Positions 30,580-43,000 of a DNA stretch of 64,000 bases are shown here, piece by piece (within the stretch, counting starts at the first letter, position 1; the number at the start of each line of letters is the position of its first letter). A program made the translations under genes and the position numbers. The stretch is from Pratylenchus scribneri (Eukaryota > Nematoda > Chromadorea > Rhabditida > Pratylenchidae): assembly GCA_030063045.1 (NCBI GenBank), contig JAQSEB010000107.1:744001-808000 (forward strand), written 5' to 3'. The notes under the pieces are model-generated. The model did no database searches. It saw only the letters and a program-made list of their open reading frames with translations, and was not told the origin of the DNA.

Positions 30580-31242
30580 TCAATTGTCCGGCAGCCCTCG
30601 AATTGGACGGGTTCGGGCAAATGGGATATCAGCACTTCCATCTGTTTCGCTTCGGGTTCGTGGTCGGAAATGAGCTGATAACGAGTCGATGTTCATTGAA
30701 AGCCGCGGTTTGGGCGTGTTGGGTGCAGTCTCCTCGTCTGTTCGTGTGAGTGTTTGCATTGATCGGCTGGGAACATGTGATAATGCAAATGTTGGATGTC
30801 TTTCCTCAATCAATTTGTCGGTTTCTCCAATTGTTTTCCTCTTCGGTTTTTGCCTTTTCGGTTCTTCTCTTTTTTGTTGCTTGCTTTTGAAGAAAGATGA
30901 AAATTTGGGTCGTGGTGTGATGATTTGTTGATTTTGTCTTCCGATTAATCCACGAAATGTGGCGCATATTGGTCCAATGAGGTAGGCCAATAAGATCGGG
31001 AATAGAAAATCTCGAAGTAAAAGAAAGAATGACCAGCAGCAGCAAAGAATTATCCATTTGTGGACTATTTCTGCAATAATTTCATGGAATTTTGCTGCAA
31101 TCACTCCTTTTAGGCCTCCTGGTAATGCTCCAAGTTGTTCGGCGCGATCTTGAATACGTTTTGCAGGGTTATTCTTCCAATTTTCGAAACGGGCATATTC
31201 ATCGATGTGGGGGATCAGTGTTGTTGTTGATGGACCAATCAT
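30580..31242 (-). pseudogene. Env-like C-terminal segment with membrane anchor and tail
   Basis: This open frame of 220 codons starts in copy A of the tandem duplication and continues into unique sequence. After a polar stretch it has a long hydrophobic region rich in Cys, Phe, Leu and Ile (about residues 60-95), which fits a transmembrane anchor. A long basic, Ser/Thr/Pro-rich cytoplasmic-type tail follows to the stop just before the polypurine tract. It lies in a different frame from the ectodomain upstream, so the ectodomain and anchor are not joined in one open frame here. In an ancestral element this was presumably the end of the env-like protein; that is inference. Confidence 0.7.
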
Positions 31243-33210
31243 GGAATATGATTGGGTGCAAATTGAGATGATGACCTAACTTTTCAGTCAGGCTTTCTTG
31301 AAGTTCATGCACATTGCTGATGTCCAAACTGGTTGCAATTCCATGTTCGGTGTCGATTTTCTTCCAAACATTTTTACTGACTTCGAAGTAATGTATTTTG
31401 TAGATCCCACAATCAGATACTGGTGAGCTGGATGAGATAATGCGTAGAATTGGATCCAAAAAGGCTTCTCGGATTGAGCCACGGATCCGCACTTTGATTG
31501 GGATGTAGAGGAAGCATTCTGTTGTTGCACGAAGACCAATTTCTTTGAGTTGAATTGGGCCACATGAGAAAACTTCCAATGCTGATGTCCCAATCCAGCG
31601 AGCCATAAGCCAAGGGTTACGAAGTAATTGCCTTGCTTGAATTGTTGGGTTCTCATTTCGTTGATTTCTTTGGCATTCCTTTTGATAAAGTTGTTCCAAT
31701 GCTCGACTAGCGGAGATTTGAGTGGCGGTCAATTGTGCTGCCAATTGTTGTTCATTGACATATCTTTTGCCACGTGGAGCACGAATTGATTGATATTCGC
31801 TTTCCAAAATTCCAAATCCTTGCTCCGAAAGTCTGATTTGTTGTCCATTGCAAGCAATGACTTGTTGGGCATTTTGCACAAAAGTTAGAGCTTGTTCTCT
31901 TGTGTTGGATAGAAATGTGGCGGCGGCATATTCACTAGTACTGGTTGATTCTCCTTGCAATGTTTGAATAAATTCAAAATCGCAGCCGCTGCACTTTCCA
32001 TTTGGGCAGTTCGATGTCCAAACAAGACTTGAATTGTCAGAAAGTGCGCAGAAGTCATTGGCATATGTACAATCCTCCAGTGAATGAATTGGTGAAAGCA
32101 GTTCCATGTTGTGTGGTTTGTAGTAGAGCGATGCAAATTGTAGAAAACAGTTCGTTACCGAACTTGTTTTTGCACCGGTGAAGAAGCTGGCAAATCTTCC
32201 GGGAAATTCCTCATCCAGAACGCTGTTTGTTTGCCAAACTTTTCCATTGGGATTGCCTGTCAATGTTTCCTTGGTGAATTCACACTTTTTAGCATCCACC
32301 ATTTTTCTGCAATCTTTTCGAGAAATGTGCAGCATTTCCTCAGTTTTGTCGATTATGAATCTGTCTCCGAGAAAGTTTGTGTAGTACGATTCCGTGATCT
32401 TTTTTGCTGAACAATGGTATCCAGTCAAAATTGGCTTTGGTTTGATGATTGGGCCGTAAAGGTGAATGGTCGTTTTTGTCCAGGTTGCGTTCAATTTTGG
32501 GGGCGCTCGACAGAATTGCGAATTTTCCCCTAATTGAAGTCGCCATAAAGTTCCTCCACGATGTGAACAGGCCACGACTGGATCGCCATTCATTGACAAT
32601 GGGTTCCATTCATCGCGGATTCGTTTTCTTGATTTGTACGCATTGTAGTCGGGTACTTCTTCCTCTTGTCCAATTGGTTCAATGAATTGTGGTGCCTGGG
32701 TTGATGCCGTTGTAAAATTTGACAAAATTAATTGCATAAAAACGGTCGTTGGACTGATTGTTGTGGTTGATATTGTTGTGGTGCGAGCCGTGGTAGTGAT
32801 TCTTCTTGAAGTTGTGGTTTGGGTCACTGGGCTCGTAGCTTGACTTGCCACTTCTCTTTTTGTAGTTGTGCGTCTTGTTGTTGTCTTGTATGGTTTCTCA
32901 GTAGTTGTAGTTGGTTCATTTGTATTTGCTTGATCATTTACTTGTTTGTATCTTTCCCAAAATTGTCGGGCATAATTGCGAGAATGTTCTGCACGGGCCT
33001 CCGGGTCATCCGGCATTTTGGCTCGAAAATCGTGAAGAATATCCGCATATGGCTCTTTTGTTGTTGTTTCTGGGTCCACTCTTTTTTGTAGATGTGGGAA
33101 TAAAGTTGGGTAAAGATGCCAAAATTCTTGTTTTGGAATGGGCTCCTCCATTTCTTCCAAGGTCATTGGTTTCCAGAGTCCTTGAGAAGTTTTTCGTCGT
33201 TCATTTGTTG
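31065..33210 (-). repeat. Tandem duplication, copy A (2,146 bp of env-like region)
   Basis: Every open frame, in all reading frames, in 31065-33210 recurs at +2,146 bp (for example 31288-31656 and 33434-33802), and the bases look the same. The junction at 33211 joins the downstream end of the unit to its upstream end with only a CT dinucleotide in common, although ACAAATG occurs close to both break points. The two copies together hold the env-like ectodomain twice. Such a duplication could arise by template switching in reverse transcription or by unequal recombination. Confidence 0.93.
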
Positions 33211-33388
33211 CTATTTCTGCAATAATTTCATGGAATTTTGCAGCAATCACTCCTTTTAGGCCTCCTGGTAATGCTCCAAGTTGTTCGGCGCGATCTTGAA
33301 TACGTTTTGCAGGGTTATTCTTCCAATTTTCGAAACGGGCATATTCATCGATGTGGGGGATCAGTGTTGTTGTTGATGGACCAATCAT
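31199..33388 (-). pseudogene. Duplicated env-like ectodomain (copy A), fused at the duplication junction
   Basis: This is a 729-codon frame. Its first 58 or so codons are the start of the membrane-anchor segment (residues MIGPSTTT onward). At the junction it passes in frame into the ectodomain (ATNERRKT onward), which is identical to the copy in 33345-35358. It therefore lacks a signal peptide and ends, like copy B, at a stop before the anchor. The ectodomain has a Thr-rich mucin-like stretch, many cysteines and an RGKR furin-type site. This looks like a by-product of the duplication rather than a working gene. Confidence 0.75.
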
Positions 33389-35358
33389 GGAATATGATTG
33401 GGTGCAAATTGAGATGATGACCTAACTTTTCAGTCAGGCTTTCTTGAAGTTCATGCACATTGCTGATGTCCAAACTGGTTGCAATTCCATGTTCGGTGTC
33501 GATTTTCTTCCAAACATTTTTACTGACTTCGAAGTAATGTATTTTGTAGATCCCACAATCAGATACTGGTGAGCTGGATGAGATAATGCGTAGAATTGGA
33601 TCCAAAAAGGCTTCTCGGATTGAGCCACGGATCCGCACTTTGATTGGGATGTAGAGGAAGCATTCTGTTGTTGCACGAAGACCAATTTCTTTGAGTTGAA
33701 TTGGGCCACATGAGAAAACTTCCAATGCTGATGTCCCAATCCAGCGAGCCATAAGCCAAGGGTTACGAAGTAATTGCCTTGCTTGAATTGTTGGGTTCTC
33801 ATTTCGTTGATTTCTTTGGCATTCCTTTTGATAAAGTTGTTCCAATGCTCGACTAGCGGAGATTTGAGTGGCGGTCAATTGTGCTGCCAATTGTTGTTCA
33901 TTGACATATCTTTTGCCACGTGGAGCACGAATTGATTGATATTCGCTTTCCAAAATTCCAAATCCTTGCTCCGAAAGTCTGATTTGTTGTCCATTGCAAG
34001 CAATGACTTGTTGGGCATTTTGCACAAAAGTTAGAGCTTGTTCTCTTGTGTTGGATAGAAATGTGGCGGCGGCATATTCACTAGTACTGGTTGATTCTCC
34101 TTGCAATGTTTGAATAAATTCAAAATCGCAGCCGCTGCACTTTCCATTTGGGCAGTTCGATGTCCAAACAAGACTTGAATTGTCAGAAAGTGCGCAGAAG
34201 TCATTGGCATATGTACAATCCTCCAGTGAATGAATTGGTGAAAGCAGTTCCATGTTGTGTGGTTTGTAGTAGAGCGATGCAAATTGTAGAAAACAGTTCG
34301 TTACCGAACTTGTTTTTGCACCGGTGAAGAAGCTGGCAAATCTTCCGGGAAATTCCTCATCCAGAACGCTGTTTGTTTGCCAAACTTTTCCATTGGGATT
34401 GCCTGTCAATGTTTCCTTGGTGAATTCACACTTTTTAGCATCCACCATTTTTCTGCAATCTTTTCGAGAAATGTGCAGCATTTCCTCAGTTTTGTCGATT
34501 ATGAATCTGTCTCCGAGAAAGTTTGTGTAGTACGATTCCGTGATCTTTTTTGCTGAACAATGGTATCCAGTCAAAATTGGCTTTGGTTTGATGATTGGGC
34601 CGTAAAGGTGAATGGTCGTTTTTGTCCAGGTTGCGTTCAATTTTGGGGGCGCTCGACAGAATTGCGAATTTTCCCCTAATTGAAGTCGCCATAAAGTTCC
34701 TCCACGATGTGAACAGGCCACGACTGGATCGCCATTCATTGACAATGGGTTCCATTCATCGCGGATTCGTTTTCTTGATTTGTACGCATTGTAGTCGGGT
34801 ACTTCTTCCTCTTGTCCAATTGGTTCAATGAATTGTGGTGCCTGGGTTGATGCCGTTGTAAAATTTGACAAAATTAATTGCATAAAAACGGTCGTTGGAC
34901 TGATTGTTGTGGTTGATATTGTTGTGGTGCGAGCCGTGGTAGTGATTCTTCTTGAAGTTGTGGTTTGGGTCACTGGGCTCGTAGCTTGACTTGCCACTTC
35001 TCTTTTTGTAGTTGTGCGTCTTGTTGTTGTCTTGTATGGTTTCTCAGTAGTTGTAGTTGGTTCATTTGTATTTGCTTGATCATTTACTTGTTTGTATCTT
35101 TCCCAAAATTGTCGGGCATAATTGCGAGAATGTTCTGCACGGGCCTCCGGGTCATCCGGCATTTTGGCTCGAAAATCGTGAAGAATATCCGCATATGGCT
35201 CTTTTGTTGTTGTTTCTGGGTCCACTCTTTTTTGTAGATGTGGGAATAAAGTTGGGTAAAGATGCCAAAATTCTTGTTTTGGAATGGGCTCCTCCATTTC
35301 TTCCAAGGTCATTGGTTTCCAGAGTCCTTGAGAAGTTTTTCGTCGTTCATTTGTTGCT
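33211..35358 (-). repeat. Tandem duplication, copy B
   Basis: Second copy of the 2,146-bp unit, directly adjoining copy A (CT at 35357-35358 is shared with the junction). This copy keeps its original upstream context: the hydrophobic signal-like segment and the integrase frame lie directly 5' of it on the minus strand. It is therefore the ancestral position of the ectodomain start, while copy A keeps the ancestral downstream context. Confidence 0.92.
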
Positions 35359-38300
35359 GAGGCAGAAAAGATCATTGCAAACAGCATTAGAAATGTCAAC
35401 AACATGGGCACAAATCTCAGCATTCCCCATCCTCTGGGTGAGTGACTGGGTCGTTGTGTGGGTCGTTCATTGCTGAGAATTTTATCTGCGATTTTGCGCA
35501 AATTGATGCCTTTTCCCGAATAAATGTAGAACCCAGCATTGTATTCTTGGCATAGGTTGTGGCATTGCCTCTTGGTCCGTGACCATTCGCGGTTTTTTCT
35601 TGTTTCTTGGAGAATCAAATTGGTTTCGACGTCGGCATTGTAGAGTTTTCGCATTGTTGGTTGCAGATTTCTTGCCAAATTTTTCTCATCACTAAAGCAA
35701 AGCACAATTCGTTCATTCTTTGGCGATAATGATAGTTTCCGGTCAATTCTTGTTTCAGGATCAAAGGTAAACCAGCGAGAATTAGGCATATAGCCTTGAA
35801 GGATTTCAGCGTTGTTGTCGCCAAGAATGATTGTCTCGCAATGCAATATGTGGTTGCCATAAAACTTTTTATTTCGAATAATGGCAATTGCTGTGTTCAC
35901 CTCGCATTGAAGTTCATTCATGAACTGCTTGAAACCTCCCAATTCGTTTCCATCGATTGGCGAGAAGGTGATGCAACCATATTGATTTTCCGCCAAAATG
36001 CCTTCAAAAATTGAACAAGAACCGAGCCAATATTCAAGTGCTTCCATAATTTTTGATTGGTCGAAGGGCTTTTTCTTCAATTTTGACCATTTTTCATCCC
36101 ACATCAATTTTGCTGTTTCCTTTTGTCCTCTGTTCAATAGTCCGGTCGCTGCTTCATGAATCATAAGCCTTTCATTTTGAGGTAGGTTTTGATAACGAGC
36201 GAGCCAGACATATGTGAGCACTTGCATGAAAGTTTCTGCTCGGCAATTGGCATAATCTTTCATCACGAGTCGTTTTTGAGCAATCCGTCCGAGGTTTACG
36301 TTTCGGGCGCATGCTTCATGATGAGGGGAATCCGGATTGCATTCAGTCAAAATGTTGTAATCCAGGATGATGGGCTTCTTTCGATCGGCAGTAAAATAAT
36401 GCAATTTTGGTTCAGGAGTTGTACTTCTTGACCTTTGAGGTCGTCGAATTTGATGCCGAATTGGGGTAGATTCTCGTCGGTATTCAAGTCGGCGATTTGG
36501 TGAATCCACTCGCCGTTTTCTCGGCGATGGCGTACGAATATTCTCTTGATTCTTTGGTTTATCCATTTTGCGTTGTTTTGATGGCATTTCAATTGGCCTT
36601 GCGCTTCGTTTGGAACTCGAAGCTTGCATTGATGAACTTTGTCCTTTCTTTGAATTGTCCACCGGTGGTGACAGAATACTTTTCCTTGGTTCGATCGGCT
36701 TTTGTTTGCTTTCATCAAGGTGAGGTATTTTGAACCCTTTAAGAGTTCCTTTCTTTGTTGGACTTTCTTTTTCCAATGATTTTGGCTCTTCTTCAATTAT
36801 TTCTTCTTCATAGTCCAATTCAATGGCTTCTTCATCGTCAGGATATTTGCGATTGAGATTCCGTATGCCCATGTATTCTTCAAATAAATGGTCCCACGGT
36901 GGATATGGTTGTTTATTTTGATATTTGATCATATGGTTGTCAGCAGCAATGAGACTATCTCGGAGCTCTTGGTTAAAATGAGCTTCGCCTTGGCTCCAGT
37001 GATATTCCCATTCTTCTTGCAATTCGGGCGCCAGTCGGGAAGGTCCCATTGGAATAGCATCATCGTCCTCATCGAAGTAGTTTAGATCACTTTGTTTTTC
37101 GCCGAGATAATTTAAACGGCTTATGATCTCTTGCGATAAATGTGGGAATGGCGTAGTCATTTCGATTAGAGGACAAGCAAATTCTTGTTGAATTGGTTCA
37201 CGTTCGTTGGTGATTTCTAAATTATAGAGTTGATTGATTGCCCGATTAAATTCTTTTTTATTTATTTGAATTTTTGCGGTTCGGCAAAGACCGTCTTTGC
37301 CTTTGTAGAGGTCAAGTACCTTTCCAATCGACCATAAAGATCGAGGATGGTCATCTTCAATCAAAACTATATCGCCAATTTGAGGCGTGTATTGTCCACT
37401 TGTGGATTTGTCTTTGGCGCGTTCCCTCAATGAAAGAAGGTATTCATTGCGCCAGATTTGCCAGAATTTGTCCATTCTTTGGAGTCCCTTTTTGAATTGG
37501 GTCAGAATCTTGGTTCTGCCGTCTTCTTTTGTTACATAATCTTCATCGTCGGCATCATCATCGAACGATGGCAGATTGACTTCAACCGCTTGATCATCAT
37601 TGTATGGCATGAGAAAGTCTATCGGCCGCAAGGCGCGAATTGGTTCACTTTCTGATTGAAAGGTTAGAGGCCTTGAGTTAACCAATGCTTCAATTTCGCA
37701 TATTAAAGTGTGAAGTTCAGGCGCAGTGAGTAAACTTTTGCCGATTGTCCGGCGAAGTGCATTCTTGGTAACGCCAACGAGACATTCCCAAGTGCCACCC
37801 CTCCATGGGGCCTTTGCAGTTGAGAATTTCCAATTGACGCCTTCATGGGCGATTTGCTGTTGAACTTCATTCGATTGAAGCACATTTGTCCAATTTTGCT
37901 TGATGATTTTTGATCCAAGAACAAAATTGGTGCCTTGGTCCGAGAACATTGTTGCTGGGATGCCTCTGCGCGACACAAATCGACGAAAAGTTCGCAGGAA
38001 TGCTTCAGCTGAATAATCCTCTGCAACTTCCAAGTGCACTGCTCGTACAACAAGACAAGTGTAGAGAGCAACCCAGATTTTGACCGTGCCTTCATTGGTT
38101 TTGACATTCATTGGGCCAAAGTAATCGACGCCTGTGTTTGTGAAGGGTCGAACTTGATTGACACGTTCCTTTGGAAGGTCAGGAACTTTTGGGTAGGCAT
38201 ATGGTTTAAGCCTTTCTTTTCTGCATTCCAAACATCCATGTTTTGGAGAATTGATTACATGCTCTAATGTTTTTCGGCCTTTTGGAATCCAATATTTTTG

Positions 38301-38846
38301 ACGTAAGATTCCAAGATGGATTCGGTGTTTTGTGTGATTGCAGCGAAGATGCGAATCCATTATAATGAGCTTGGTAATCCACGATTGATTGGGTAAGAAG
38401 ATAGGATTTTGAGCGCTTTCCTGGACGTCGGATTGAGCGAGTCTTCCATCGCTTTTCCATACTTCGAACCCTTCTGGACCTTCTTTGAAGAGTCTCAAAT
38501 CTCTGATCTGACTTTCCGTTGGAGGCAATTGTTTTTGTGCTTCTCCAATCAGGAATAATTCAGCCAATTTGAGTTCTTGGGCGGTTAAAACCTTGCCACT
38601 TTTCATTTGTTGGCGGATTTGCTTCAATTTTGGATATTTGTTGACATCAATTGATTTGCTGATATTGTTCAGAAATCGTAGAAAGTAGACAGTGGCTTCT
38701 TTGATTTGTTTCCATTGACTGAAACGTTGATCATCAATGATCGATTCGAATTTTGATTTTTCAGTCATAGCCAGGCACATTTCGAAAAGTGACTTTTCAT
38801 CTGCATTTTCATTTACAGGAATTTCCTCTCCTGGAGTGTAAATTGA
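33345..38846 (-). pseudogene. BEL/Pao integrase plus env-like protein (third segment of the broken polyprotein)
   Basis: The frame follows the TAA at 38847-38849 and is the same frame as gag-pol. Residue numbers count from the ATG at 38780. Residues 144-186 form an HHCC zinc-binding domain. The integrase core has D219 (VDYFGPM), D281 (FSDQGTNF) and E332 (WRGGTWE). Residues 430-525 match the C-terminal domain common in BEL/Pao integrases (DUF5641). Next come a Lys/Glu/Pro-rich linker and an unrecognised domain (about 820-1110). At 1118-1141 is a hydrophobic signal-like segment, then the env-like ectodomain with a Thr-rich mucin-like stretch (1238-1310), about 20 cysteines and RGKR at 1621-1624. 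It stops before the anchor. The ectodomain may belong to the chuvirus/gB-like glycoproteins seen in some BEL/Pao elements, but I cannot confirm that. Confidence 0.85.
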
Positions 38847-40091
38847 TTAGGGAACTGGCCAATATTCTTGAGTGAATTTCAGCCAATCAGGACCGTTTCG
38901 CCAAAGTTTGTTCGAATTCAATTGCGCTGGAGTCAGACCTCTCGAGGCCAAATCGGATGGATTATCTTTGCCGTCGATATGCTTGACAATGATTCCGCTT
39001 GCGCGGACTTTTTTGAGTCTGTTGTGCACAAATGTTCCACATTTTTTGCAATTGTTATGTCGTTTTAGGCTTTGAATTGTACATTGACTATCGGTCCATA
39101 ATGTGGTTTGGCTGTCACCAAAGTGCAATTGAGTTTGCAAATATTTGACAATTTTAACGCCAATTGTCAACGCTTGAAGTTCCATTTTTGGAGTGGAACC
39201 TTCTAAGCTAGACAATGTGGTCGGTTTGAGCAATGATTTGGCGAAGATTAAATGAGTGAAGCCCATGCCGTTTTTTACAGATTTGCATTTTTGATAAACG
39301 GCAACACCGAGGCCTACTCCTGAGGCATCAGTGAAACAATGGTATTCAATTGGATCATCGCTAAAGATGTATCGTGGAAAACGGATTGTGAATGGTTGAT
39401 CATTGTAATCATTCCATGATTCAAGAATGGATTGCCATTCATTCTTGGCTTCATCATTCAATTCTGCATCCCAATGAAGGTTTGCTTGATGTAAGGTGCG
39501 CAAGAACTGCTTTGCTTTGATTAGGCATGGTGAAATGAGTCCAAGTGGATCGTATACTTGCGCAATGACGGAAAGTACATTCCGTTTAGTGAATTTTCCA
39601 TTGAATTTTGGAAATTCAAATTCAATTTGATTGGAACAGGCGTCCCATTTGATCCCGAGTACTTTGGTTATTTGTGAGTTTTCTGCCAACCAATTTTGCG
39701 GCAGGTCAGAAAAGAATAATTCACCATCTTCGCTTGAAAAGAATTCTTGGATGTGCATGCCACCATTGTTGAAAATTGATTGCACTTCTTTGGCCTTTTC
39801 GACCATGTCTTCCTTTTCGTTGATTGAGACCATAATATTGTCGACATAGAGATTATCGAGGATTCTTTGTGCCAAATCAGAATCCGATAATTGCAAGTGC
39901 TCTCTGACGGTTGCGTTGAGAAGAAAAGGACTGACCGTCAAGCCAAAGGATACACGGCAGAATCGATAGATTAAGAAATCTAGATTCTCCTGATCCAAAT
40001 TGGCATTTTGCGGATTTTTGATCCACAAGAATCGCGTTGCATCGCGATCTTGGAGTCGAACACCTAATTGAAGAAAGGCTTTTTCGATATC
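38847..40091 (-). pseudogene. BEL/Pao reverse transcriptase (C-terminal part) and RNase H
   Basis: Continues in frame from the TGA at 40092-40094. The DIEKAF block directly after that stop is the RT motif carrying the first catalytic Asp. The active-site box, at 39837-39848, reads YVDN rather than YVDD. The RNase H follows with FTDASG, KMELQAL, WTDSQ and NPSDLASRG, giving the D-E-D-D set. The segment ends at the TAA at 38847-38849, after which the same frame stays open into integrase. Between the two stops no frame change is needed. Both stops are therefore simple nonsense codons in an otherwise intact frame, or sites of suppression. Confidence 0.88.
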
Positions 40092-43000
40092 TCAAAGGAG
40101 CACTCGTTTCATTTGTCGAAAGCGAAGGAGGATTCCAGCTAATTCTTTAAGCAGGAGTGGTCCTGTATGCAAACAATCGTTGAGTGAAGGTGCATTCGGC
40201 ACAGATTTTGGCTTTGCACTGGCATCCATGACAATGCGAACTTTTGTTGTTGCTTTGTCGGCTCGAATGACAGCTCGATGTGGGAGATAGTGGACTGGAC
40301 CCAGAGCAGTTTTGGGATCAGTCACAATTTCGATGACTCCTTTTTCAAGCTGGTCAGTGAGAATGGCTTGATAAGCATCAATCAAATTGAGAGAGCGGAG
40401 TTTCCGCAATGTCCCGATTAATCGACTTCGAGCTTGTCGATAATTTGTTGGCAATTCGCTGATGCGATGGTTCCATGGGAGGGCAACTTGATAACGCCCA
40501 TCGATGAAAGTCAAATTTCGCTTGAAATTGCGCATGACTTCATCTTGATCGACTGCTTCTGTGGCGTCATCCAAGCCGATTGCTTGGAGACTGAAGTATT
40601 GAGCCATTTTGTCATCGAGTGCCAATTCTTCTTCGGTGATGATGGCAGATTTAGTTTCGTCCTTTTGGTTGGGCTCGATTGCTGGCGCAGAAGTGATTCG
40701 TTTCACTTCAAGGTTTTGTAGAACATAGGCAACTTTTTCCTTTCGCTTTTTCTTCTCCTCGGTTTCAGAATCCGAAGAATCAGATTCCGATTCGGATTTG
40801 TTGGGTTTGCATCGTCCCCATGGTTTCAATTGGATTCGTTTTTCGCCTTCAGGATTGCAGGTGCATGGCGAGCTTTTGCGGAGATAAGCACAGATGCAAG
40901 TGAGTTCTTTGCCAATTTGCCGGAATTCCATACATCGACAATGGCAATTGCGAATGGGCATTGGAATTTGAATACGGTATTGTTTTGTTGAGATTGGTGG
41001 CGACTTTTTGATTCGCCGTCGTGGAATTTCATCTGAATCGGATGATTCTGAATCTGAATCCGAATCTGAGGAAGTCCATTGTTTAACATATGCAGGCACA
41101 ACTGGTTTTGTTTTGAGCATATTAGAGACTTCATTCGAAGGCCTTGACATTGGTTGAGATGGCCTTGGTTGATGATCGGAATCTGAGTCACTTTCTTCAG
41201 ATTCACTGCTCCAATCGCATTCGGAGGATGGGTCTGGATCACCAGGCCTGTCACTATCATAAAGGACAGCACCGCAAAACATAATTTGGGGATTTTCGGC
41301 ATTTGCGTATGTTGCTTTTGATTTTTTGATTCGTCCGGTTTTGCCGGAACCACTGATAATCTTGCCCAGTCGAGATTGACTCAGTGTGAAGCCGCTTGGT
41401 AGCTTTTCAATTGGATTGATATATAAATCGTTGAAATGATCAATTCCAAGCATCAAGTCGGGTTCCCTCATGTCTTGGAGAAGTGCAATTCGTTTCTTGC
41501 GCAGCTGATCTTCTTCGATCGAGCTGAGGGCCACGATTGGCATTTTGTTGACAATGAATTTCATTTTGTTTAGGGTGAAAATCATTTTTTCACCACCGTC
41601 GCACAAAAGTCCAATTTTGACGCGATCGCACAAATAGCGTTTCGCATTTGGATCACCGAATGAAGTGAGGTAGCATTCCTCCTTTTCAATTGCTTCCAAT
41701 TGAAGTTGTTCGGCAGCTCGGGCCGAAATGAATGAACGTTGTGATCCATTGTCTATGAAGACTGAAGCTATCATAGATTGCCGGGGATTAGCCGGATTGA
41801 AAATTGTTGCCTCTGTTGTCATGAGGAGGGCTTTTGTTGGCTTCTCCCTTGATAGGAGTACCTGGTCATGGGTTTCTGGCTCTTTTGGCTTGGCATGATT
41901 GCAGCAAGCACATTTTGTGGACTCTTCACTAGACGAAATTGAATCGTATTGTGCCTCTGTTTGTGTTTCCAGAGTTGGTGCGGCATGTTGAATTGGTTTT
42001 GGGTAGAGAGCGGTTGGGTGGCTCGCCTTGCATTTGTAGCAGGTCGCAGGCCGTGGACAATTGCCAGAAATATGTCCATTGTGAAGACAGCGCCAACAGA
42101 GATTTTTGGCTTTGACTATCTCCTTTCTTTGTTCGAGTGTGCTATATTTTGTGCAACGGTCATGCCAATGTTTTTGTTCGCAAAATGCGCAGGGGCTCGT
42201 GGATTGGCCTTTATTCTGCACAGTTCGGGTTGTATTTGAGTCTGATGAATCCGACACAAGCGGAGTTCGGCTCGGGGCCGGGGCACTGGCCCTTCTTTTG
42301 ATAGGCTTTCGCGCTCGATCGCCTTTGGATTTGTTTTGTTGCTGGCTTTCGACCGATGCATTGATGAATGTTCGCTCTCTTCCTTGCGGTTGATTTCCGC
42401 TCCCCCTATTGCGAGGGTTGTCATATCCTCTATTGCGAGGTGACATTCTTGACAATTGTTGCTGGGGCTTTTGATTGGATTGGCCTTTTTGATGGCCATA
42501 TTCATCCATTACTTCTCGAATGTTGCTTTCTCGTCGAACAGCGTCATTCAAGGTTTGAAGGAACTTGGTTGTGTTCCAATTTTCCGGATCCTCGGCCTTC
42601 TTGACCAGGATCGTGCGCAGAAATTGCGGATTGAGCTTCTTTTCCAAAGTGAGGTACACCATTGGGCCTTCGGTGTCCTCTCCGAGAGTGCGCAATTCTC
42701 TCGTGATGCGTTCCAACTCCAAAAGCATTCCATGGGTTTTGGACAAGTTTTCGGCTCTTGGCAGGTTGGACAATTCAGCATGGAGTGTGCGAACATAGCT
42801 TTTCTCATCTCCATATGTCTCCTTCAGGAGCTGAATTGCCTCTGAATAGTTGCGATCTTCAAGTCGAAATCCGCTAATGAGGGCTTTGGGTTCTCCTTCA
42901 AGTAGCGAGCGCAACAAATTCAGTTTTTCAGCATCGTTGCCGACCTTGGTGTGGACGGCACTTCGGAAGCTTTCCCAGAACTCGGGCCAATTTCGACGAT

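Noticed and set aside
32819..33225. Plus-strand Cys/Leu-rich frames, repeated at 34965-35476
   Set aside because: They are antisense to the Thr-rich env-like stretch and duplicated only because that region is.
33345..35358. Firm assignment of the env-like ectodomain to a viral glycoprotein class
   Set aside because: The Cys spacing and RGKR site are suggestive of gB/chuvirus-like proteins, but without a profile or structure search this cannot be separated from phlebovirus-type or other env origins.
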